Assembly: GCA_014730235.1 (NCBI GenBank)
Contig: WJIO01000215.1
Location: 1-17,773, forward strand
Source: Candidatus Poribacteria bacterium
Lineage (GTDB): Bacteria > Poribacteria > DTPJ01 > WJIO01
Length of the DNA stretch: 17,773 bases
Direction: 5' to 3'
Shown in pieces: positions 1 to 8,202 of the stretch. Below the pieces are notes generated by a model. The model searched no databases and was not told the DNA's origin. It worked only from the letters and a program-made list of their open reading frames with translations. The position numbers were made by a program, and so were the translations under genes. Within the stretch, counting starts at the first letter, position 1; the number at the start of each line of letters is the position of its first letter.

Positions 1-32
1 ACAACTAAATTATATCCATTTTTTAACGATTA

Positions 33-1061
33 CTATCTTGTAAAAAACTGCATCATAGACGCCTGAACCATTTCCAAAGTCTTTAGTTTCTTTTTCTTTT
101 TAATATTAATATTCAGTCGGGAAGCTATAAGTTCAAGCATTTCATAAGCTTCATCCCTTCTCACCAGTATTTCAAGAGGTTTTACTCCAGTGTTTTCAAT
201 GAGTTCCATTAGAGCATTTGGAAAACGGGTTGTATAATCTTCATGCTTGATTACATCAGCATGAAGAACCATACCTGAAACTCCATCTACGAATATAGCG
301 GCATAGGGGTAGTAAGGTCTCTCATCACCCTCTTTAATAGGTGTGGGAGCATAAAAAATATCTGCTTCCCATGATCCTGTTCTACGTTTAACTTTGTTTT
401 TTAATTTCTGTAGCTTAATCTCATTTATAGGAGGGATAACCAGCTTTTCTTCTTCCAGGGGTTCTGGTTTTAACCATTCATCATGCCATTGCCAACCCCT
501 GCCCCATTTCTTTGGAATTCTTACAAGGTATTGGCCTTTCTTCGGTGGTTTAAGCATTTCCGGATTTTCTTTAAATCTAAGGGCTACTTCTTTTGACTGC
601 TTTAAAGCCTGGGTTAAGAATTTGGCTTCATCCTTTGTAAGATACCAGGGATGATATCCGGGTCTGTAGCTTCTGAAAAGGGGCCAGGGTCTAAATCCCT
701 TGTAACGTAATTTAATCTTATTTAATACATTAATATCCTCTTCATCAAGGAATTCCCAATCTTCAAATGATGCCATCAGACAGTTTTGAGCCATTAATGA
801 TTCAATATCATTATCCGGTAATTCTCTATTTTGTATTTTAAGATAAATATTCAGACCTTCTGAACCCATATATACGGCCAGGGCAAAATGTTCTCCTAGG
901 TATCCCATGATACAACAGTACCCAATTCTTTCGTGGTAGGGATCTTTAACCCCAAATATATCCGAATCCAGCATCCATTCCCAGCACTTTATTTTTTTAA
1001 ATTCCGAAGCGGCATTATATAGGCTTTTCCAATCAGTAAGAGCTGGTTTTTCTTCTTTCAT
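33..1061 (-). CDS. DUF7309/DUF6930-type protein of unknown function
   Basis: This is a 342-residue soluble protein with no signal peptide or membrane segment. The N-terminal part (about residues 10-160) is rich in Trp, Tyr and acidic residues (WEWMLDSDIFGV, IGYCCIMGYLGE) and resembles the domain I know as DUF7309. The C-terminal part (about 215-325: WEADIFYAPTPI, YPYAAIFVDG, EILVRRDEAYEML) resembles DUF6930, which is often joined to it. A Lys-rich stretch lies near residues 318-325. No catalytic residues can be assigned and I do not know its function. The ATG is preceded by GGGAGGAG six bases upstream, which supports this start. It sits 224 bases downstream of the aldolase gene, so it may have its own promoter; that AT-rich gap contains TATAAT-like hexamers but no convincing -35. 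The domain names are from memory and moderately sure; the gene call is firm. Confidence 0.85.
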   Translation of the reverse strand: MKEEKPALTDWKSLYNAASEFKKIKCWEWMLDSDIFGVKDPYHERIGYCCIMGYLGEHFALAVYMGSEGLNIYLKIQNRELPDNDIESLMAQNCLMASFEDWEFLDEEDINVLNKIKLRYKGFRPWPLFRSYRPGYHPWYLTKDEAKFLTQALKQSKEVALRFKENPEMLKPPKKGQYLVRIPKKWGRGWQWHDEWLKPEPLEEEKLVIPPINEIKLQKLKNKVKRRTGSWEADIFYAPTPIKEGDERPYYPYAAIFVDGVSGMVLHADVIKHEDYTTRFPNALMELIENTGVKPLEILVRRDEAYEMLELIASRLNINIKKKKKLKTLEMVQASMMQFFTR

Positions 1062-1285
1062 TTTTCACTCCTCCCATTAATAACGGGATGATATATATTA
1101 TAATTCGACGTTATTATATTGGCTGTCTTTTGTACCGCCTGGAAATTTTTCTGATAAATAGCTGATTTATCTCTATATAACCAACCTCAGTTAAATACGG
1201 TCATTTAATACAGGAATAGTAAATGGTAGGAAAGAATAAAATAAAAAGTGCAGATTTGAACTGATATTCAAGTTATTTCCTATTC

Positions 1286-2326
1286 TCAGGTTAAATTATT
1301 AACCAAATCCCTAAAAGCCTCTATGGTCAGGGATATATCACTACGGCTAACATCCTTGTTGGTGACTAACCTTATTGTATGCAGGCCATAAATGGATATT
1401 TTAACGCCGCGTTTATTTAGTTCCCCTGCCAATTCTTCTGCTTTCATACCAAGCGGTCTGGTATCAATCATTATCATATTTGTATCAACTTTTTCAATAT
1501 CAATATCAATGCCATCCAGTTCGGCCAGACCCTTCGCCAATGTTCTGGCGTTATCATGGTCTTCCTGGAGTCGATCTACCATCTTCTGCAAAGCAACGAT
1601 TCCTGCGGCGGCAATAACGCCAGCCTGACGCATAGCACCACCCAGTCTATTACGGGCTATTCGAGCTTTCTGAATAAATTTGGATGTTCCTGTAAGAACC
1701 GAACCAACAGGAGCACTAAGACCCTTAGAAAGACAAAACATTACAGAATCAGTATATTTTGATATTTCCTTCACATCCACCCCTATAGTGGTTGCGGCGT
1801 TAAAGACACGAGCACCGTCCAGATGTATAGGAACTTCAAATTTCTGTGCAATATTATATATAGATTCCATATTTTCCAGAGGAACAACCCGTCCACCGGC
1901 CCGGTTATGGGTGTTTTCCATACATATAAGGCTTGTTTTAGGACGATGGCGGGTATTTAGCAGGTAACTCTCAACTTTGTCAGGATCAAGACAACCCTCA
2001 CCAGCAGAAGCCAGAAGCGGCATGGCACCAGCCAGAGATGAAACATTGGCCATTTCATAATAATATATATGACATTCTGAGTCCATTATGACCATTTCAC
2101 CCGATTGAATATGGGTCATGATGGCGGCTGTATTTCCCATAGTTCCTGTAGGAACATACATAGCTGCTTCTTTTCCAAGTTTCTGAGCTGCCAGTTCTTC
2201 CAGGGCATTTACTGTGGGATCTTCACCGTAGCAGTCATCTCCCACTTCTGCCTTCATCATGGCTTCCCTCATTTTAGGCGTAGGTTTAGTCACAGTATCA
2301 CTGCGTAAATCCACAAAATTACTCAT
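1286..2326 (-). CDS. ltaE: low-specificity threonine aldolase-type PLP enzyme (GntG family)
   Basis: This fold-type I PLP enzyme of 346 residues has the usual family length. Members cleave L-threonine or L-allo-threonine to glycine and acetaldehyde in the cytoplasm, and relatives act on other beta-hydroxy amino acids. Diagnostic parts are the N-terminal VDLRSDTVTKPT, YGEDPTVN near residue 33, the Gly-rich VPTGTMGN (58-65), a His stacking on PLP in ECHIYYYE (H86), IHLDGARVFNA with Asp170 that pairs with the pyridine nitrogen, and FCLSKGLSAPVGS with Lys201 as the likely Schiff-base lysine. The ATG has GGAGG about six bases upstream. It starts 33 bases after the SANT/TPR gene and is probably co-transcribed with it and with the two oxidoreductases further upstream. 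Family is certain; substrate preference cannot be read from sequence. Confidence 0.93.
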   Translation of the reverse strand: MSNFVDLRSDTVTKPTPKMREAMMKAEVGDDCYGEDPTVNALEELAAQKLGKEAAMYVPTGTMGNTAAIMTHIQSGEMVIMDSECHIYYYEMANVSSLAGAMPLLASAGEGCLDPDKVESYLLNTRHRPKTSLICMENTHNRAGGRVVPLENMESIYNIAQKFEVPIHLDGARVFNAATTIGVDVKEISKYTDSVMFCLSKGLSAPVGSVLTGTSKFIQKARIARNRLGGAMRQAGVIAAAGIVALQKMVDRLQEDHDNARTLAKGLAELDGIDIDIEKVDTNMIMIDTRPLGMKAEELAGELNKRGVKISIYGLHTIRLVTNKDVSRSDISLTIEAFRDLVNNLT

Positions 2327-2359
2327 TATATCCTCCGAAATATAGTATTTGCAGGATTT

Positions 2360-2869
2360 TTAATACGATTCAGGAACAACAAAATTCTCAAGACTATTCA
2401 ACCTGCGTCGCGCGCTGTCACCAATATAATGTGTTGGATATTCTTTGGCAATTTTGCTGAAGACGCCTTTTGCTTCTTCCAAATTAAGCAATCTTAAATA
2501 ACACTCACCCATCCAGTAAAGAGATTTGAGCTTTATCAATTCATCAGATTCTTCCTCTGCTGCTTTTTGATATTCTTCAAGAGCGCCTTCGTAATCCTGT
2601 TCCTCATAGTAAAGGTTATTGGCCTTAAAGAAATGTGAATCAACATTGGGAGTCTGTTTTTTTTCTACTTCAGATTCCTCATCTTCATTAGATTCATCCA
2701 AATCATCATCCATAGAAGCTTCTGCTCTTTTTAGATTCATTCTTGCCAGTTTTTTTTGAACGGCATTTTTTGTAATATTATATTTCTCTGCTAACTCAGC
2801 ATTTGTCATATTGGTGAAGTTTTCTTTTAGAAATTCTTCTTCTTCTTCAGTCCATTTTTTCGTCGGCAT
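2360..2869 (-). CDS. SANT/Myb-like HTH protein with C-terminal TPR repeats
   Basis: This is a small 169-residue protein with two parts. Residues 4-46 (KKWTEEEEEFLKENF, then AELAEKYNITKNAVQKKLARM) form a short Myb/SANT-like helix-turn-helix of the kind found in phage and bacterial DNA-binding proteins. Residues 52-72 are a very acidic linker. Residues 78-158 read as two TPR-like helical pairs (FFKANNLYYEEQDYEGALEEY and a second unit from about 112 with YWMGECYLRLLNLEEAKGVF), like YbgF/Tol-Pal TPR units. It probably binds DNA through the HTH and a partner through the TPR, but neither target is known. The ATG follows AGAGGGGAGAG. It lies 58 bases after one oxidoreductase gene and 33 bases before the aldolase, so it is likely in one operon. 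Domain calls are inferred by pattern; the gene itself looks real. Confidence 0.8.
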   Translation of the reverse strand: MPTKKWTEEEEEFLKENFTNMTNAELAEKYNITKNAVQKKLARMNLKRAEASMDDDLDESNEDEESEVEKKQTPNVDSHFFKANNLYYEEQDYEGALEEYQKAAEEESDELIKLKSLYWMGECYLRLLNLEEAKGVFSKIAKEYPTHYIGDSARRRLNSLENFVVPESY

Positions 2870-2927
2870 GGTATACTCTCCCCTCTTTTTTTACCAAGCG
2901 ATGAATGTCTAATGGCTATGGACGTAT

Positions 2928-3911
2928 TTAGGAGATTTTTACTGGTTTGTTTACTTCAGCGGATTTATATGCTGCAATTGCTACTTCCAGTGCTTTTAAT
3001 CCATCTTCTCCTGTTATAGGAAAATTTTTATCAGGATCTTCTACGGAGGTGATAAAATCTTTAATAAGACCAGAATCCATATTATCCCCCCAGTATTCCC
3101 AGGATGCTTTTACATTTATATCACTGTAAAGATCAATATCCTGAGCGAAAGCATCAATGGAAATTACACCTTCCATTCCTATTAGTTCCATTGTTACATC
3201 TCCCCAGGTAGGAAAAGATTTCGTTCTGGACCAACTGGTATCCAAAGTAGCAAAAACACCGTTATCAAACTGAATAGTAAGAAGTCCGGCATCATCTATA
3301 TCCATATCATAAAATAAAGTTCCTGATTCAGCATATACTTCAACTGGATCAGAATCCATGAACCATCTTAATAAGTCAACCACATGCGGCGTATGATCCA
3401 TAACTGCCCCACCGCCGCTTTTTTCCTTCTGGACAAACCAGCCACCGGGCATAGTACCGTGATTTGTTGTTTTGGCTGCCAGAATTTTACCTATGGCATT
3501 TTCCTCCAGAGATTTTCTGGCTTCCATTACAGCCGGTATATATCTGCATGGAAATGCTATGCCTAGTTTTGCCCCATTTTCATCGCATTGGTCTATCATC
3601 TCCTTGGCGTCTTCAATATTGGTGGAGATGGGTTTTTCACACAAAATATGTTTACAACCGGCTTTGGCAGCAGCTATAACATGTTCTTTATGGTCGGAGT
3701 TAGCTGAACAAATTATAACAGCATCCGGCGATTCAGCTAAAAGGTCATTGTAATTTGAATAAAATTTTCCACCGAATTTTTGAGTCAACGACTGGCCAAC
3801 GTTCTTGTTCTCGTTATATATACCAGCTATCTCTACACCATCAAGTTCATTTAAACAAGCAGCGTAACTGGACGCGTGCATATGGGCAAAGCTGATCATT
3901 CCTATTTTCAT
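2928..3911 (-). CDS. Gfo/Idh/MocA family oxidoreductase
   Basis: This NAD(P)-dependent dehydrogenase-like protein has 327 residues, usual for the family, which acts on sugars, inositols and amino-sugars. The Rossmann half covers residues 1-120. Its first loop is MISFAHMHASSY instead of the classic GxGxxG, a variant with fewer glycines. CEKP (91-94) carries the family Lys93, and the substrate half has GGGAVMDHTPHVVDLLRW with Asp172, His176 and Asp179 at the catalytic region. The C-terminal end (ITGEDGLKALEVA) is the usual family ending. The ATG follows GGAGG in a good position. It starts 16 bases after a related gene, so the two are a tandem pair with probable co-transcription. Substrate cannot be named. 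Confidence 0.92.
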   Translation of the reverse strand: MKIGMISFAHMHASSYAACLNELDGVEIAGIYNENKNVGQSLTQKFGGKFYSNYNDLLAESPDAVIICSANSDHKEHVIAAAKAGCKHILCEKPISTNIEDAKEMIDQCDENGAKLGIAFPCRYIPAVMEARKSLEENAIGKILAAKTTNHGTMPGGWFVQKEKSGGGAVMDHTPHVVDLLRWFMDSDPVEVYAESGTLFYDMDIDDAGLLTIQFDNGVFATLDTSWSRTKSFPTWGDVTMELIGMEGVISIDAFAQDIDLYSDINVKASWEYWGDNMDSGLIKDFITSVEDPDKNFPITGEDGLKALEVAIAAYKSAEVNKPVKIS

Positions 3912-3927
3912 TTAATCCACCTCCGAT

Positions 3928-4923
3928 CTATATTAACGGGAATTGCATAGGTTCTCCGGTTTTTATAGACTGCAAAGCAGCCAGAGCTATTTCCAGAGCG
4001 CGTAGTGCGTCTTCTCCGGTTACTTCGGGTTCTTTATCTTCTGCAACGCTTTGAATGAAGTGTCTTAATTCCATAGTATACGGGCTTTCATTCACCGGGT
4101 TCTGGGGTACTTCTACCCCGCCTTCGCCGCTGTCAGAAGATTTTTTTGATACCTTCAATGGGCTTGATGTCCTGCTGTCAAATTCAAAAAGTCCACCGTC
4201 TCCGGCCACTTCCAGCGTTACAAAAAATCCGCGCGGGTGAGCCCAGCTTCCTTCCACATGAGCTATGACCCCGCTTTTGAATCTTATAGTTACCAGGGCG
4301 TAATCAACGTTAGGAATGCCAGAATAAGCCAGACCCTTTGCATAAACTCTTTCTACTTCACCAAAACACCACCGAAGAAAATCGAAATCGTGTATGATCA
4401 TATCCAGGACAACTCCGCCGGCCATTTCCATGTTGGCATACCAGTTAGACCATCCCTGTGGATGTCCTGCCGCCCGGGTTGTTCTCACTACCCCGGGTTT
4501 TCCTACTGCACCGGAATCAATTAAATTTTTAGCTGCGGAAAATTCGTGGAAATACCTGAGAACATGTCCAACCATGAACTTTACACCTGCTTTATTACAG
4601 GCATCTATCATTTCCTTACCATCCTGAAGATTTCTTGCAATAGGTTTCTCGCAAAATACGTGTTTTCCGGCAGCAGCGACTTTAAGGACATTTTCCTTGT
4701 GAAATGGTGTTGGTAAACATATATCAACTATATCCACATCATCGAGTGCTATTATATCATCACCATTTGTAAAGGTCCTGGCAGAATATTTGCTAGCAAC
4801 ATTCTTAGCTGCCTCTTCCCTGGCATCAGCTACAGCAATAACTTCAGCACCATCTATTTCTGAGAAGCAGTCGGCGTGCATTCCACCCATAGTTCCTGCG
4901 CCAATTATTCCTATTTTTAACAT
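3928..4923 (-). CDS. Gfo/Idh/MocA family oxidoreductase (inositol 2-dehydrogenase-like)
   Basis: This 331-residue dehydrogenase has a standard Rossmann start (IGIIGAGTMGGMHA, residues 4-16), the family motif CEKPIA (91-96, Lys93) and the substrate-side motif GGVVLDMIIHDFDFLRW with Asp174, His178 and Asp181. The ending VTGEDALRALEIA matches its downstream neighbour. It resembles myo-inositol 2-dehydrogenases and related sugar dehydrogenases, but this family changes substrate easily and I would not assign one. It is the first gene of a leftward unit, with a good promoter about 140 bases upstream (5060-5088) and GGGGG near the ATG. The next gene, another member of the same family, begins 16 bases after its stop. 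Confidence 0.93.
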   Translation of the reverse strand: MLKIGIIGAGTMGGMHADCFSEIDGAEVIAVADAREEAAKNVASKYSARTFTNGDDIIALDDVDIVDICLPTPFHKENVLKVAAAGKHVFCEKPIARNLQDGKEMIDACNKAGVKFMVGHVLRYFHEFSAAKNLIDSGAVGKPGVVRTTRAAGHPQGWSNWYANMEMAGGVVLDMIIHDFDFLRWCFGEVERVYAKGLAYSGIPNVDYALVTIRFKSGVIAHVEGSWAHPRGFFVTLEVAGDGGLFEFDSRTSSPLKVSKKSSDSGEGGVEVPQNPVNESPYTMELRHFIQSVAEDKEPEVTGEDALRALEIALAALQSIKTGEPMQFPLI

Positions 4924-5059
4924 TATATTTCACCCCCAACGCTGATGAATTCTTCTTTAATTCCTTTTTGATTAAATTATAAAAATCAATCGCTTATTAA
5001 AATTGCTGGAGTTTTTGAATTAATCAGAGACAAATAGACATTAGTAGTCAATTTTTAGT

Positions 5060-5088
5060 ATTATAACATATATAATTTTTAAATTCAA
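5060..5088 (-). promoter_or_regulatory. sigma70-type promoter with extended -10
   Basis: On the minus strand TTGAAT (5088-5083), a 17-base spacer and TATAAT (5065-5060) are present, and the spacer ends in TGT so the -10 is of the extended TGn type. The -10 is perfect and the -35 matches TTGACA at four of six. It points at the oxidoreductase starting at 4923 and would leave an untranslated leader of about 130 bases. A weaker second candidate, TTGACT (5051-5046), lies just downstream. Confidence 0.6.
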
Positions 5089-5104
5089 TCTGCAACAGGA
5101 TCAA

Positions 5105-5316
5105 CCAAGCATAAATTTTACATCCCTGTGTTATTGCGAAGAACGGGGTAATAAATAAAGTTTGGTTCCTTCGGGTTCAATGTGTTAAAAATAAGAAACT
5201 TCTATATGCTGTCATTCCTGCTTTCGCAGGAATGACAAGCTGAGAAAATTTTCAAATTATTACCATACTCAAACCGGAAGAGCCAAAGTTTTCACGGACA
5301 TAAATTTTATACTTGG
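5105..5316. repeat. imperfect inverted repeat pair, possible MITE-like unit
   Basis: The 21 bases at 5105-5125 (CCAAGCATAAATTTTACATCC) match the reverse complement of 5296-5316 at about 17 of 21 positions. The pair encloses a 212-base segment that contains the REP-like palindrome at 5208-5237 close to its middle. There is no coding capacity inside. It could be a small non-autonomous element or an inverted pair left by chance in AT-rich DNA. No target-site duplication is clear. Confidence 0.35.
5208..5237. repeat. REP-like palindromic repeat, copy 1
   Basis: A perfect 12-base stem (TGTCATTCCTGC at 5210-5221, GCAGGAATGACA at 5226-5237) closes a TTTC loop. The 30 bases 5208-5237 are identical to 10152-10181. 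It sits between the end of the UroD-like gene (stop at 5368) and the promoter at 5060-5088. Short GTCATTCC(T/C)GC...GCAGGAATGAC palindromes of this type are dispersed in many bacterial genomes. No T run follows the stem on either strand, so it is not a standard intrinsic terminator, though it could stabilise a 3' end. Confidence 0.85.
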
Positions 5317-5367
5317 CAGGATCAACTGTCCTGAATTGGTCAGTCTATAATAAATAATGTTTTTCCT

Positions 5368-6477
5368 TTATCCCTCAGCAACTTCATGAATTAAATCAAG
5401 ATAATACTGGTAGTTTTCAAAAGGAACATCCGGTGGTACAGCGTGATCGCATGTAGGTATAAAACCACCTGTTTCAATAAGGTAAGGTACTTTGGACATC
5501 AGTTCTTCGTAAACTGCTTTTTTGTCTTTCGCCAGGGCCCGTTTATCAATAGCACCTATTATGGCCAGGTCTTTGCCATATTTCTTTCGGACAGATACCG
5601 GGTCCATATCTGCCGCAATTTCAAAAGGCCATATACAGTTAATTCCACCATCAAGCCATATTGGTATTAATTCGTCAATATTACCATCGGAATCCAGCAG
5701 GACAAGATCAACGCCGTATTGTCTTAAAAGATCGGTTATAGCCCGATAGTGTTTCAATGCCATCTTGCGATACAAAGCCGGAGACACTAAAGAGCCACTT
5801 TTAAAGGCCATATCTTCCCAGAATTCGGCAAAATCCGGTTGTATTTCAATTAAAACCTTCTCGATAATCTGAGATACATAATGTGTGCGGTGTTCAAAGA
5901 TTTCTTCCACTAATTCCGGCTGGTCATGGAAAGCCATGGAAACACCTTCCATACCCATTAGACTCCGGGCAAAGCCATAATATCCCCCCACCTGCAAACA
6001 GATAGGCGCGCCTTTGGCCTGACGTTTTAGGGCTTTTTCCTTCCAGCCCTCGGGTAATCTTCCGGGAGTCGAGGCATCGAGACGTTTCTTTACTTCAAGA
6101 AAATCTTCACGATTCTGAACCGGGAATTGGATATATTGCCGCGTCGAATGTCCCGATCTAGACCATCGGGAGATAACCCCATCTCCCCCCTGTTCTGTAA
6201 TAATACCATTTTCTTCGGATATAACCTTATGTTCAAAACCGGGTATAAATCCTAGATTTACCGGAACAGTACCGCGAAAATATACTCCAAAACTGCGGTC
6301 AAAACCAAAGTAATTCATCAGGGATTCCTCTGTGACGTGAGGTTTGATCACAGATTTGGGCATACCTTCCGAAATCCACCGATGCAGTGTCTCACCCCAA
6401 AAAGCACACTCCCAGTATGGTATCCTGTCCGGTTGCTCAAAGCGCATAGTTGCTGAAAATCGTTCTCTATAGTTCAA
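5368..6477 (-). CDS. UroD/MtaA-family protein, HxC zinc motif replaced by DSDG
   Basis: This 369-residue protein belongs to the uroporphyrinogen-decarboxylase/corrinoid methyltransferase fold family. It begins RERFSATMRFEQPDRIPYWE, as such proteins do, and carries FWEDMAFKSGSLVSP (219-233), LLDSDGNIDELIP (261-272), AIDKRALAKD (309-318) and FIPTCDHAVPPDV (339-351). In MtaA-type enzymes a His-x-Cys and a later Cys bind zinc; here the first site reads Asp262-Ser-Asp264-Gly, so zinc-thiol chemistry is not supported. It is likely an uncharacterised UroD subfamily rather than heme-pathway HemE. The start is TTG (6477-6475) with AGAAGG about eight bases upstream; the first ATG lies inside the conserved N-terminus. 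It is the last gene of the leftward unit and starts 14 bases after the TIM-barrel gene. Confidence 0.88.
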   Translation of the reverse strand: MNYRERFSATMRFEQPDRIPYWECAFWGETLHRWISEGMPKSVIKPHVTEESLMNYFGFDRSFGVYFRGTVPVNLGFIPGFEHKVISEENGIITEQGGDGVISRWSRSGHSTRQYIQFPVQNREDFLEVKKRLDASTPGRLPEGWKEKALKRQAKGAPICLQVGGYYGFARSLMGMEGVSMAFHDQPELVEEIFEHRTHYVSQIIEKVLIEIQPDFAEFWEDMAFKSGSLVSPALYRKMALKHYRAITDLLRQYGVDLVLLDSDGNIDELIPIWLDGGINCIWPFEIAADMDPVSVRKKYGKDLAIIGAIDKRALAKDKKAVYEELMSKVPYLIETGGFIPTCDHAVPPDVPFENYQYYLDLIHEVAEG

Positions 6478-6491
6478 AATTATTACCTTCT

Positions 6492-7304
6492 TTAAGTATG
6501 GTTTTTCAAAGCTTTTCTAATAAAATCAAGGCTTTCTGCTGCGTTTTGTATTGCCTGTTCTTTATTTTCGTGTTCCATAGAATCAGGTGAAGTCTCAAGG
6601 GTTAAAAGACCTTTATATCCATCGTTTGATATCCGGGATAAAAATGTCTTTAAAGGCAGTTTACCTTTTCCGGGCAGCATGTGTTGTATTCCATCTGCGT
6701 AATCGCTTATATGTATATTGGATATCCTGTTTTTGAAGAACAGATAGGCATCTATCAGGTTTATGCCTGTAGTGCCAACATGGGTTGTATCAAAAGTAAT
6801 ATTTATGTTATTATTCTCGGCAAAATCTAATATCTGATACATATTATTTGATAATCTGGGAAACAGGCGATTGACGTAAAATTTTCTGAGTTTTGTTACG
6901 GTTGGCAAATTTTCTATAGTTATAATAATGTCCGATTTTTCTGACATCCTGGAATATTGTTTCAGATTTTGGGCAAGTTCATAAGTTAAACGGTGTCGAG
7001 GGAATAAACCTGTTGGAGGATGAAAATTCACCAGTGGGATAGAAAGTTCCACAGCCATATTGAAAGACCGTTCTATTTTTTCCCAGAAGCCGCCCCACCC
7101 TTTACATAATACAAAAGGTGAATGAAGGCTTAAAATGGGCATATGAAATTCTTTTGAAAGGGCACGAATATAATCCAATGGGATGTTACAGTTATTTGAG
7201 CTAATAAGTAATTCAACACCATCAAAATCCGCTTGCTGGGCAACGTGGAAAAAATCTTCCAGGGGATATTTGTATAAACAACCTGTGGATATGGTTATTT
7301 CCAT
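6492..7304 (-). CDS. sugar phosphate isomerase/epimerase-like TIM barrel (xylose isomerase-like)
   Basis: This 270-residue protein fits the AP-endonuclease-2/xylose-isomerase-like TIM barrel, a divalent-metal fold used by many sugar isomerases and epimerases and by IolE/IolI-type enzymes. The expected metal and acid positions are present: IENLP (Glu131), FDTTHVG (Asp172, His175), IHISDY (His198, Asp201), QHMLPGKG with His208, and LTLETSP (Glu237). There is no signal peptide. The ATG has only a weak purine-rich ribosome site (AGAAAGAAAAG). It lies 27 bases after the permease stop and 14 bases before the UroD-like start, so it is in the same transcript. Family is sure; the substrate is unknown. 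Confidence 0.88.
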   Translation of the reverse strand: MEITISTGCLYKYPLEDFFHVAQQADFDGVELLISSNNCNIPLDYIRALSKEFHMPILSLHSPFVLCKGWGGFWEKIERSFNMAVELSIPLVNFHPPTGLFPRHRLTYELAQNLKQYSRMSEKSDIIITIENLPTVTKLRKFYVNRLFPRLSNNMYQILDFAENNNINITFDTTHVGTTGINLIDAYLFFKNRISNIHISDYADGIQHMLPGKGKLPLKTFLSRISNDGYKGLLTLETSPDSMEHENKEQAIQNAAESLDFIRKALKNHT

Positions 7305-7331
7305 TTAAATCTTTTCTTTCTTTATTCGATT

Positions 7332-8201
7332 TTACCGGGAAAAGACCTTCCCCAGGGCTTCCGGAGCACCAATGTGCTTTCTTATGTTGCCAAAAGCTGT
7401 AATAACAATGAGAGTAATTATGGTAACCACATACGGGGCCATGCTAAGTATGTATATTGGCAAATCTATTCCCACAGCCTGGATTCTCAATATTGTGGCC
7501 ATAACAGCACCAAAAAGATATGCACCTAACAAAGCTTTCAGAGGATTCCATGTGGAGAATATCACCAGGGCAATGGCAATCCACCCGCGACCGGAAACCA
7601 TGTTTTCAACCCACATCTGGGTATAGACCAATGACAGGTATGCTCCGCCTATACCTGTCATTGCACCTCCGAATATAACCGCTGTATATCTTATTTTGTA
7701 TACGTTTATACCAGTCGCGTCTGCCGCCCCTGGATTTTGACCCACTGAGTTTAAATTCAAACCCCATCTCGTGTATTTAAGGAAAAACCAAAGTGCAATA
7801 CTTGCCGCAAAGGCGATAAAAACCATAACATCGAAATCAAGAAACAAAGGTGAAAATCCCGGAGCAGTCTTACCGATCATACGTTTCCCAAAAAATGAAC
7901 TCATTCCGGTTCCAAGTATAGTAAGGGCAAGTCCACTGACAATTTGATTGCTTTTGAAGGTTATAACAACCAACGAATGGATACAGCTTAAAATCATTCC
8001 GGTAAAAGCTGCCACAAATAAACCGACCACAGGATAGCCGGAATAATGGGAAGCGACAAATCCGGTCATCGCGCCCATGAGCATTATACCCTCTAGACCA
8101 AGATTTATTATACCGCTTCTTTCTGTTATAATCTCACCCAACGTGGCAAATAAAAGGGATGTACCGGCGGTTATGGATGCCATGAAGATTGTAAAAAGCA
8201 T
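7332..8201 (-). CDS. BMP/nucleoside-type ABC transporter permease (YufQ/NupQ-like)
   Basis: This integral membrane protein of 289 residues (from the chosen start) belongs to the BPD_transp_2 permeases that work with BmpA-type lipoproteins and a double ATPase to import nucleosides or related compounds. The signature near the N-terminus is GEIITERSGIINLGLEGIMLMGA, followed by FKSNQIVSGLALTILGTGMS and SVGQNPGAADATGINVYKIRY (residues about 155-175). Eight or nine hydrophobic segments are visible. A start 24 codons further upstream is open but lies inside the YCF48 gene and adds a non-family, polar N-terminus; the ATG at 8201 is one base after that gene's TAA, pointing to translational coupling, since no good Shine-Dalgarno is present. 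The usual second permease, ATPase and binding protein are not in the window. Confidence 0.9.
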   Translation of the reverse strand: MLFTIFMASITAGTSLLFATLGEIITERSGIINLGLEGIMLMGAMTGFVASHYSGYPVVGLFVAAFTGMILSCIHSLVVITFKSNQIVSGLALTILGTGMSSFFGKRMIGKTAPGFSPLFLDFDVMVFIAFAASIALWFFLKYTRWGLNLNSVGQNPGAADATGINVYKIRYTAVIFGGAMTGIGGAYLSLVYTQMWVENMVSGRGWIAIALVIFSTWNPLKALLGAYLFGAVMATILRIQAVGIDLPIYILSMAPYVVTIITLIVITAFGNIRKHIGAPEALGKVFSR

Positions 8202-8202
8202 G

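Larger units (their letters stand above)
4924..5367. other. 444-base non-coding gap
   Basis: This gap contains the promoter at 5060-5088, the inverted-repeat pair 5105-5125/5296-5316 and the REP-like palindrome 5208-5237. No CDS, tRNA or riboswitch is apparent. Confidence 0.6.

Noticed and set aside
1062-1285. Promoter for the DUF gene around TATAAT hexamers
   Set aside because: Two TATAAT sites exist on the minus strand but neither has a recognisable -35 at 16-18 bases.
5164-5180. GGTTCCTTCGGGTTCAA, resembling a tRNA T-arm
   Set aside because: No acceptor, anticodon or D stem can be built around it.
5208-5237. Palindrome as an intrinsic terminator
   Set aside because: The stem is strong but no T run follows on either strand in either copy.
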